Part shown: positions 1 to 4,456 of the stretch, piece after piece | Layout: the number at the start of each line of letters is the position of its first letter | Position numbering within the stretch: position 1 is the first letter of the stretch | NCBI GenBank assembly: GCA_029263635.1 | Contig: JAJUFY010000139.1 | Coordinates: 1-6,157 of the forward strand | Length of the DNA: 6,157 bases | Reading direction: 5' to 3' | From: Ectothiorhodospiraceae bacterium | Lineage (GTDB): Bacteria; Pseudomonadota; Gammaproteobacteria; Nitrococcales; AK92 | Notes under the pieces: model-generated | The model's input: the letters and a program-made list of their open reading frames with translations, nothing else | Told to the model about the DNA's origin: nothing | Database searches by the model: none | Program-made: the position numbers and the translations under genes

Positions 1-464
1 AGGCCCTGATCGAGGAGCAGGAGGATCCGTTCGTCGCCAAGGGCCTGCAACTGCTGGTCGACGGCTCCGAACCGGAAGCCATCCGGCGGGTACTGGAGGT
101 CGAGCTGGAAACCCGGGAACACCAGGAGCAGCAGGCAGCCAAGGTGTTCGAGGCAATGGGCGGCTACGCGCCCACGGTCGGCATCATCGGTGCCGTGCTC
201 GGCCTGATCCATGTGATGAGCAATCTCTCGGAGCCGAGCAAGCTGGGCCAGGGCATCGCCGTTGCCTTTGTCGCCACGATCTACGGCGTCGGCTCGGCCA
301 ATTTCATATTCCTGCCGATCGCGAACAAGCTGAAGGGGTTGCTGCACGCCCAGATGCGCAGCTGGGAAATGCTGATCGAGGGATTCACCTCGATCGCTGA
401 GGGCGAAAACCCCCGGGCGATCGAAACCAAGCTGCGGGGCTATTTCATCGAGCCGAGCGCGTAG
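1..464 (+). CDS. motC: MotC, flagellar stator protein of the MotA family (5' end missing)
   Basis: This is the C-terminal 153 residues of an inner-membrane proton-channel stator subunit, read from base 3 to the TAG at 462-464. Family members are near 245 residues, so roughly 90 N-terminal residues, including TM1-2, lie outside. The cytoplasmic loop is visible first, with a segment reading ALIEEQEDPFVAKGLQLLVDG. TM3 follows (GGYAPTVGIIGAVLGLI), then a loop and TM4 (VGSANFIFLPIANKLK). The two prolines that correspond to E. coli MotA P173 and P222 are present, at codons 171-173 and 315-317. A short charged cytoplasmic tail closes the protein. The GTG at 144 is internal and is not the start. MotC pairs with MotD, encoded next, to form the second stator known from Pseudomonas. 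The MotA family is certain. The motC rather than motA assignment rests on sequence style and on the motD-parA-cheW neighbours. Confidence 0.95.
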   Translation, partial: ALIEEQEDPFVAKGLQLLVDGSEPEAIRRVLEVELETREHQEQQAAKVFEAMGGYAPTVGIIGAVLGLIHVMSNLSEPSKLGQGIAVAFVATIYGVGSANFIFLPIANKLKGLLHAQMRSWEMLIEGFTSIAEGENPRAIETKLRGYFIEPSA

Positions 465-481
465 CGCCGGTTTGCTGGCGC
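464..481 (+). other. Small hairpin just after the motC stop
   Basis: GCGCCGG (464-470) can pair with CTGGCGC (475-481) around a TTTG loop, giving 7 bp with one G-U pair. It starts on the last base of the motC stop codon. No T-run follows, so it does not look like an intrinsic terminator. It could be an mRNA stability or processing element in the 89-base motC-motD gap, which otherwise shows no recognisable promoter and no ORF. It could equally be chance in GC-rich DNA. Confidence 0.3.
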
Positions 482-542
482 GGATGTTGTCCGCTCGGCC
501 AGATGGCTTTCGGGAGCCCGTACGGCGGGGCAAGTTGCTGAC

Positions 543-547
543 AGGAA
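543..547 (+). promoter_or_regulatory. Ribosome binding site that decides the motD start
   Basis: AGGAA lies six bases before the ATG at 554 but directly abuts the in-frame ATG at 548. The spacing favours 554, giving a protein that begins MARRRRQEE, as MotD proteins typically do. Confidence 0.6.
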
Positions 548-553
548 ATGGTG

Positions 554-1429
554 ATGGCACGTCGGCGTAGGCAAGAAGAGCGTGAAAATCATGATCGGTG
601 GATGGTGTCCTACGCCGATTTCATGACGCTGCTGTTTGCCTTTTTCGTCGTCATGTATGCCATTTCCAATGTCAACGAAGGCAAATACAAGACCTTGTCC
701 GATGCGCTGCTGAGCGCCTTCAATGCCCAGCCTCGCACCCTGGAGCCGATTCAGATCGGCCAGCTGGCTCGGACCCGGGACTCCAGCGACCTGCCCATCC
801 AGGGGATTCCGCGCACCGTGATCCTGCCCGAGGTCGGCGTCGGTCACGACAGCCCGGGACACGGCGAGGGCGGGCTGTCGAGCCTGGATCCGGCGACAGC
901 GCTGGCCGCTATCAGCGAGCAGTTGGTCGACGAGCTCGAGCCGCTGATCAGCCAGGAGCTGGTGAAAGTCCGCCGCAGCGAGTTGTGGCTGGAAGTTGAG
1001 ATCAATACCAGCATTCTGTTCCCGAGCGCCTCGGTGGTCCTGTCGGACGAGGCGGAGGCGCTGCTGCGACGGCTGGCCAACATACTGAAGCCGTATCCCA
1101 ACCCGATCCGGGTGGAAGGCTTTGCCGATGCGCTGCCGATCAATACCACCCAGTTCGCGTCCAATTGGGAGCTGTCGGCTGCCCGCGCAGCCCGGGTGGT
1201 ACGGCTGCTGGGCGAGGAAGGCGTTGATCCGACACGCATGGCGGCGGTCGGGTTCGGGGAATACCGGCCGGTGGCCGATAATCGCACCACGGACGGTCGT
1301 CGGCAGAATCGTCGCGTCGCGCTGGTGGTGCTGGCCGGCCACGACAGTCGCTACCTGATGGATGTGGAGCGCGCGAGCAGCGAGATCCGGTTGCCGGGCG
1401 GGCTGACAGCACCAGGAGTTGGGCGATGA
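554..1429 (+). CDS. motD: MotD, flagellar stator protein of the MotB family
   Basis: This is a 291-residue stator subunit that anchors the MotC/MotD proton channel to peptidoglycan. A basic N-terminus (ARRRR) precedes a single transmembrane segment at about residues 20-38. The motif SYADFMTLLFAFFVVMYA there contains D22, the counterpart of the proton-accepting MotB D32. A linker of about 100 residues leads to an OmpA/MotB-type peptidoglycan-binding domain at about 145-260. That domain has the expected GFADALPI, NWELSAARA and GFGEYRPVADNRTTDGRRQNRRV segments. Full length for the family, with no defect seen. The start at 554 is chosen from the ribosome-binding-site spacing; the ATG at 548 would add two residues. 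The stop codon overlaps the next gene's ATG (ATGA at 1426-1429), which implies translational coupling. A GCCGATAA octamer inside the gene lacks a -35 partner. Confidence 0.95.
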   Translation: MARRRRQEERENHDRWMVSYADFMTLLFAFFVVMYAISNVNEGKYKTLSDALLSAFNAQPRTLEPIQIGQLARTRDSSDLPIQGIPRTVILPEVGVGHDSPGHGEGGLSSLDPATALAAISEQLVDELEPLISQELVKVRRSELWLEVEINTSILFPSASVVLSDEAEALLRRLANILKPYPNPIRVEGFADALPINTTQFASNWELSAARAARVVRLLGEEGVDPTRMAAVGFGEYRPVADNRTTDGRRQNRRVALVVLAGHDSRYLMDVERASSEIRLPGGLTAPGVGR

Positions 1430-2217
1430 AGGTCTGGGCGGTCGCCAACCAGAAGGGTGGCGTCGGAAAAACCACCACCACGGTCAATCTTGGCGGGTTG
1501 CTGGCCAACCGCGGCCAGCGTGTGCTGCTGGTCGATCTGGATCCGCACGGTTCGCTGACCAGCTATTTCGGCTTCGATCCGGAGACGATAGCGCCGAGCG
1601 TCTATCATTTGTTCGATGTCCAGCCCAAGCCGGCCGAAACGGCGGTGCGGGCGACCGAGATTGCCAATATCTCGGTGCTGCCGGCATCGACTGCGCTGGC
1701 GACGCTGGATCGCCAGCTTGGCGGTCGGGTCGGGATGGGGCTGGTGGTGCGCAACGCCCTGCAGGCGCTGTCGTCGCAGTTCGATGCGGCGCTGATCGAC
1801 TGCCCGCCGATGCTGGGCGTGCTGATGGTGAATGCGCTGGCCGCCTGCGATGAGCTGCTGGTGCCGGTGCAGACCGAGTTCCTAGCTCTCAAGGGCCTGG
1901 AACGCATGGTCCACACCCTGGATATGGTCCAGCGTTCCCGCAAGACCCCGCTGGCCTGGCGGATCGTGCCGACCCTGTTCGACCGCCGTACCCGCGCTTC
2001 ACTGGAAGCACTGCGGGAGCTGCGGACAGCCTATGGCGACCGGGTCTGGGGTGGCGCGATTCCGGTCGATACCCAGTTTCGAGAGGCGAGCAGGCATGGC
2101 CTGCCGCTGACCGTCGAGCAGCCGTGGGCGCGCGGCAGTCAGGCGTATCGGCGCCTGCTCGACGATTTGCTGGAGAGCGGCGGAGCCGCTCCGAGGAGTG
2201 ATGGCGATGTCGGTTGA
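1426..2217 (+). CDS. parC: ParC-type ParA/MinD-family ATPase for chemotaxis array positioning
   Basis: This is a 263-residue P-loop ATPase of the ParA/Soj/MinD family. The deviant Walker A motif KGGVGKTT is at residues 10-17, with signature lysine K10 and P-loop lysine K15. The switch region DLDPHGS is at 37-43 with D39. Walker B-like ALIDCPPMLG is at 122-131 with D125. FDRRTRAS at about 185-192 is typical of ParA proteins. AGGAG at 1414-1418 is a good ribosome binding site. The gene lies between motD and a CheW-domain gene, with no ParB partner or parS visible. This is the arrangement of the ATPase called ParC in Vibrio, which places chemoreceptor arrays at the flagellated pole (no relation to topoisomerase IV ParC). 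The family is certain; the polar role is inferred from synteny and known homologues. Pseudomonas versions are usually annotated only as ParA family. Confidence 0.9.
   Translation: MKVWAVANQKGGVGKTTTTVNLGGLLANRGQRVLLVDLDPHGSLTSYFGFDPETIAPSVYHLFDVQPKPAETAVRATEIANISVLPASTALATLDRQLGGRVGMGLVVRNALQALSSQFDAALIDCPPMLGVLMVNALAACDELLVPVQTEFLALKGLERMVHTLDMVQRSRKTPLAWRIVPTLFDRRTRASLEALRELRTAYGDRVWGGAIPVDTQFREASRHGLPLTVEQPWARGSQAYRRLLDDLLESGGAAPRSDGDVG
2175..2191 (+). other. Hairpin directly before the parP ribosome binding site
   Basis: GAGCGGC (2175-2181) and GCCGCTC (2185-2191) form a perfect 7-bp stem with a GGA triloop. It lies inside the last codons of the ParA-type gene and ends one base before the GAGGAG of the next gene. 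It might keep the ribosome binding site exposed or tune translation of the downstream gene. Chance is possible in GC-rich sequence. Confidence 0.3.
2193..2198 (+). promoter_or_regulatory. Ribosome binding site of the parP-like gene
   Basis: GAGGAG is eight bases before the ATG at 2207. It is too close to the in-frame GTG at 2198 and ATG at 2201, so it supports 2207 as the true start. Confidence 0.6.
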
Positions 2218-2974
2218 GGAGAAGCTGCTGGCGCCACAGCAGGCCCTGTGGAACTATCTCGATGCCCTGCTGCGGGAGATTCCGCCGTCCCTGCCGGAAA
2301 CCGACGAGATCCAGGACTGGGATCCGGCGGCGCTTGAACCTGCAGCGCCGACCGTTGAAGCGCCGCCCCGCCCGGTGGTGGAGCGGCCGCGGATCATCCG
2401 TCGGCAGCCGGTGGTCGCACCGGCGCCGCGGCCTGTTCCCGAGGTACCCGAGCCTATTGCCGAACAGGCGGTGGCGCCGCCGCCGGCTGAGCCGCCAGCC
2501 GCGCTGCAGCCGGAATGGGGGCAGGCCGAGTTCCAGGCACTGCTGTTCTCGGTCGGCGGGCTGACGCTGGCGGTACCGCTGGTGACCCTGAACAGCGTGG
2601 TGCCCTGGCCCGAGCACGGCGTGACGCCGATGCCCAACCAGCCGGCCTGGTGCTTTGGATTGCTGCATTACCGGGAGCGCAACGTACGCGTCGTCGATAC
2701 CGGCACCCTGGTGATTCCGCCGGACCGGGAGGAGCTGCGTCCCACGGAGCCGCCCGAGCATATCCTGATTGTCGGGGATGGCAGCTGGGGGCTGGCCTGC
2801 AGCGCGATCGGCAACGTGGTCCGGCTGGCACCGGACGATGTGCGCTGGCGTCGCGGCGGCGGCCGACGCCCCTGGCTTGCCGGGACCGTGCTCGGCCACC
2901 TGTGCGCGCTGCTGGATACCGATGCTTTTGCGCGGATGCTGGCTGACGCCGGCCGCGCAGGAGCCAGGAGCTAA
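2207..2974 (+). CDS. parP: ParP-like protein with C-terminal CheW-like domain
   Basis: This is a 255-residue cytoplasmic protein. An N-terminal segment of about 25 residues (EEKLLAPQQALWNYLDALL) looks helical and is followed by a Pro/Ala/Glu/Arg-rich, probably disordered linker at about 27-103. A CheW-like domain spans about 108-248. FGLLHYRERNVRVVDT there lines up with FGL/INLRGNVVTVIDT of true CheW, with one extra residue. In Vibrio, ParP bridges the polar ATPase ParC to the chemotaxis array by contacting CheA and receptors, protecting arrays from dissociation. That role is inferred here from domain layout and position between the ParA-type gene and cheW. The gene overlaps its upstream neighbour by 11 bases, so the two are likely co-translated. 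The start at 2207 is set by the ribosome binding site. Its TAA stop lies within the -35 box of a sigma-28 promoter. The alternative name is CheW-domain protein of unknown role. Confidence 0.85.
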   Translation: MSVEEKLLAPQQALWNYLDALLREIPPSLPETDEIQDWDPAALEPAAPTVEAPPRPVVERPRIIRRQPVVAPAPRPVPEVPEPIAEQAVAPPPAEPPAALQPEWGQAEFQALLFSVGGLTLAVPLVTLNSVVPWPEHGVTPMPNQPAWCFGLLHYRERNVRVVDTGTLVIPPDREELRPTEPPEHILIVGDGSWGLACSAIGNVVRLAPDDVRWRRGGGRRPWLAGTVLGHLCALLDTDAFARMLADAGRAGARS

Positions 2975-2998
2975 ACAAACGGCGCTTGCCGCCGATAA
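2972..2998 (+). promoter_or_regulatory. Sigma-28 (FliA) promoter for cheW
   Basis: TAAA at 2972-2975, a 15-base spacer, and GCCGATAA at 2991-2998 match the sigma-28 core consensus (TAAA-N15-GCCGATAA) exactly. The first three bases of the -35 box are the TAA stop of the parP-like gene. Transcription would start near 3004, giving a leader of about 30 bases before the cheW ATG at 3033. This makes cheW and the genes after it a class of flagellar late genes in addition to read-through from upstream. It is a sequence match only. Confidence 0.8.
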
Positions 2999-3032
2999 CC
3001 CGTACAAGAGCCACATCACGGAGCTCAGGACA

Positions 3033-3512
3033 ATGACAGACAAAGACCGCCGGCAGGGCGATACAGCCGGCTCCCGCTGGGTGACCTTCCGTCTCGAGGA
3101 GGAGACCTACGGGATCTATGTGATGCAGGTGCAGGAAGTATTGCCGATGACCGAGATCGCTCCCGTTCCCGGGGCGCCGCCGTACGTCATGGGCATCATC
3201 AACCTTCGCGGCAATGTCGTGACCGTCATCGACACCCGCATGCGCTTCGGGCTGGTGCAGCGCGAGCCTGATCAGGCCTGCCGGATCGTCGTGATCGAAG
3301 CCGGCGATCAGGTGGCCGGCATCCTGGTAGACTCTGTGGCCGAGGTCATCGAGGTCAAGGAATCGGAAGTCGACACCGCTCCCAGCGTAGGCAACGAGGA
3401 GTCGGCGCGCTACATTTACGGGGTGGTCAGTCGTGGCAACGACCTGCTGATCCTGATTGACGTCAACAAGATGCTCACCAGGGAGGAGTGGCAGGAGGTA
3501 GCCACCGTCTGA
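3033..3512 (+). CDS. cheW: CheW, chemotaxis adaptor protein
   Basis: This is a 159-residue single-domain CheW that couples chemoreceptors to the kinase CheA in the cytoplasmic face of the array. The domain fills residues 14-152. Recognisable CheW segments are FRLEEETYGIYVMQVQEVL at about 19-37, MGIINLRGNVVTVIDTR at 53-69 containing the conserved NLRG arginine (R59), and GILVDSVAEVIEV at 96-108. The frame stays open far upstream, but residues before 3033 overlap the parP-like gene in another frame and are not CheW-like. GGAG at 3020-3023, nine bases before the ATG, supports this start. It has its own predicted sigma-28 promoter 35 bases upstream and is separated from the parP-like gene by 58 bases, the second largest gap in this unit. 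Length and motifs are normal. Confidence 0.96.
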   Translation: MTDKDRRQGDTAGSRWVTFRLEEETYGIYVMQVQEVLPMTEIAPVPGAPPYVMGIINLRGNVVTVIDTRMRFGLVQREPDQACRIVVIEAGDQVAGILVDSVAEVIEVKESEVDTAPSVGNEESARYIYGVVSRGNDLLILIDVNKMLTREEWQEVATV

Positions 3513-3528
3513 GGCTGTCTCCGCACCG

Positions 3529-3549
3529 ATCGAGATGAAAGATCTCGAT
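3529..3549 (+). other. Perfect hairpin enclosing the start codon of the 58-residue ORF
   Basis: ATCGAGAT (3529-3536) and ATCTCGAT (3542-3549) form an 8-bp perfect stem around the loop GAAAG. The A and T of the ATG at 3535-3537 are in the stem and the G is in the loop. No T-run follows, so a terminator for cheW is unlikely. A role in limiting initiation unless ribosomes arrive from cheW is possible but untested. Confidence 0.4.
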
Positions 3550-3711
3550 GCGATCAGTCCGAGCCTGCCGGTCCGTCCGATCGGTCAGGAGCTGCGTGGC
3601 AAGCAACCGCGCCGTGAGCGTCAGCGCCCCCGACAGCCAGCTGGCGAGGCAGTGACCGATGACATGGGGGAACGGCGCGAAGAGCCGCCGCTGATTGATG
3701 ACTTCGCCTGA
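3535..3711 (+). CDS. Small Arg/Pro-rich protein, 58 residues, unknown function
   Basis: This is an ORF from ATG at 3535 to TGA at 3709-3711 filling the space between cheW and the DUF2802 gene. The protein starts MKDLDAISPSLPVRPIG. It has a strongly basic, Arg- and Pro-rich middle (about residues 20-34) and ends in an acidic segment, EEPPLIDDFA. It is probably disordered, with no membrane segment or signal peptide. I recall similar small proteins with a VRP-type N-terminus and an acidic I-D-(E/D)-(Y/F)-A end near flagellar genes, but this is recollection and not a search. There is no good ribosome binding site. The only in-frame start after the preceding stop is this ATG, and it lies in a hairpin. 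The gene starts 22 bases after the cheW stop and overlaps the next start by 14 bases, which suggests coupled translation. Codon use is like its neighbours. No function is assigned. Confidence 0.65.
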   Translation: MKDLDAISPSLPVRPIGQELRGKQPRRERQRPRQPAGEAVTDDMGERREEPPLIDDFA

Positions 3712-4105
3712 CACGCAGTTGCTGACCTTTCTGATACCCGGTGTGCTGGCGCTGTTGGCGCTGGTACTGGCCGGGGTGGCGCTGATGCGGCTAGGTACGC
3801 TGCGTCGCCGGCTGGCCGAGCTGGAGACGCAGATCGCCCTCAGCAGCGAGCATTATCGCGGGCTGTCGATCGGCGCCGTCGGGCAGGGCGAGCAACTGCT
3901 GCGACTGGAGCAGGATCTCGCCCGGCTCAAGAATCGCCTGGAGGAGGTGGCATCCAGCAGTGATGGCGCCGGTGCCGTCTTCAATCAGGCGATTCGCATG
4001 GCCCGCAAGGGCTGCTCGGCCCGCGAGATCATGGAAACCTGCGGCTTGAGCGAGATCGAGGCCGATCTGGTCGTCCTGATGCACAAGAGCGGTCGGACCG
4101 AATGA
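3698..4105 (+). CDS. DUF2802 membrane-anchored protein of unknown function
   Basis: This is a 135-residue protein. An N-terminal transmembrane helix at about residues 8-30 is followed by a basic flank (RLGTLRRR). A helical, probably coiled-coil stretch runs at about 34-86. The C-terminal motif AIRMARKGCSAREIMETCGLSEIEADLVVLMHKSG at 98-132 is what marks DUF2802. That last part resembles a helix-turn-helix arrangement, but a short membrane-anchored protein need not bind DNA. DUF2802 genes are commonly found right after cheW in gammaproteobacterial chemotaxis clusters, so a part in motility or chemotaxis is plausible by association only. The start at 3698 is chosen as the first ATG; a TTG at 3695 would add one residue. 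No clear ribosome binding site is seen, and the start lies 14 bases inside the preceding small ORF. It is the last gene of this strand's unit. Confidence 0.85.
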   Translation: MTSPDTQLLTFLIPGVLALLALVLAGVALMRLGTLRRRLAELETQIALSSEHYRGLSIGAVGQGEQLLRLEQDLARLKNRLEEVASSSDGAGAVFNQAIRMARKGCSAREIMETCGLSEIEADLVVLMHKSGRTE

Positions 4106-4139
4106 CGCGGCCGGCCGCATGCCATGTCAGTTTTCCGAC
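4092..4139. terminator. Nested inverted repeats at the convergent junction, possible bidirectional terminator
   Basis: The 21 bases between two facing stop codons hold the perfect palindrome GCGGCCGGCCGC (4107-4118). Around it TGAC (4103-4106) can pair with GTCA (4126-4129), and GTCGGA (4092-4097) with TCCGAC (4134-4139). A TTTT run at 4131-4134 lies on the plus strand. The layout suits a two-way terminator, but the stems are interrupted and the T-run is short. The stop codon pairing arises automatically because both genes end in TGA. Confidence 0.3.
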
Positions 4140-4456
4140 GGCGGCCCGGTAGCGCTGCCCCGCTGCGATTTGCCGGCATCCGCCGGGGTCAGCCCTCGTA
4201 TGTAGTAGGCGAACGCGATCACCTCGGCGACCGCGCGATAGAGCACTTCCGGAATTTCCCGGTCGAGCGGCAGCTGCGCCAGCACCTCCACCAGTTCGCG
4301 GTCGCCGCGGATCGGAATGTCATGAGCGGCGGCGGTCCGCAGGATCGCATCGGCCACCTCGCCAGCGCCCTTGGCCGTGACCCGCGGCGCACCCTCGCCG
4401 CTGTACTCCAGCGCCACCGCCAGCCGCCGCTTTGCTTCCAGCTCAGGCTTTTTCAT
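4127..4456 (-). CDS. Stand-alone FlhB C-terminal domain protein (FlhX/FhlB-like)
   Basis: This is a 109-residue soluble protein matching only the cytoplasmic C-terminal part of the flagellar export switch protein FlhB. The similarity runs from RRLAVALEYSG at 10-20, through GAPRVTAKGAGEVADAI at 22-38 and AHDIPIRGDRELVEVLAQL at 44-62, to EIPEVLYRAVAEVIAFAYYI at 68-87. A short polar tail follows. There are no membrane helices, and the NPTH self-cleavage motif is absent, so the protein corresponds to the fragment left after FlhB cleavage. Homologues of this kind (FlhX in Campylobacter and Helicobacter) can stand in for FlhB-C in export. That is family knowledge and its role here is inference. It overlaps the end of the FliK-like gene by 14 bases and has no evident ribosome binding site, so coupling is likely. 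FliK acts on FlhB-C, so the pairing is functionally sensible. It is not a decayed flhB as far as can be seen, since the domain is intact. Confidence 0.9.
   Translation of the reverse strand: MKKPELEAKRRLAVALEYSGEGAPRVTAKGAGEVADAILRTAAAHDIPIRGDRELVEVLAQLPLDREIPEVLYRAVAEVIAFAYYIRGLTPADAGKSQRGSATGPPSEN

Noticed and set aside
1274..1281. Second exact GCCGATAA octamer (sigma-28 -10 box) inside motD
   Set aside because: The bases 15 upstream (1255-1258) read CGGG, not TAAA, and the octamer encodes VADN in the conserved OmpA-like domain.
1320..1330. GCTGGTGG Chi-like octamers (also near 1740)
   Set aside because: They encode Leu-Val-Val in conserved genes, are expected at this GC content, and E. 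coli Chi may not apply to this organism.
440..1342. Long minus-strand ORF opposite motD
   Set aside because: Frame shadow in GC-rich DNA. The plus strand encodes a complete, conserved MotD, and the antisense protein is a low-complexity Arg/Gln/His mixture with no domain.
1426..2217. Plasmid or chromosome partition ParA, or topoisomerase IV ParC
   Set aside because: No ParB, parS or replication gene is nearby, and the sequence is a P-loop ATPase and not a topoisomerase. Its neighbours are stator and chemotaxis genes.
2769..3032. Upstream extension of the cheW frame, giving a 247-residue protein
   Set aside because: The extra residues overlap the ParP-like CheW domain in another frame, have no CheW similarity and would cross the sigma-28 promoter. 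A ribosome binding site supports 3033.
1889..3043. 384-residue minus-strand ORF opposite the ParC- and ParP-like genes
   Set aside because: The product is Arg/Pro/Gly-rich without recognisable domains, and the opposite strand carries well-conserved overlapping genes with ribosome binding sites.
4127..4456. Pseudogene remnant of a full-length flhB
   Set aside because: The frame is intact across the whole C-terminal domain, has its own start coupled to the FliK-like gene, and matches a known class of stand-alone FlhB-C proteins.
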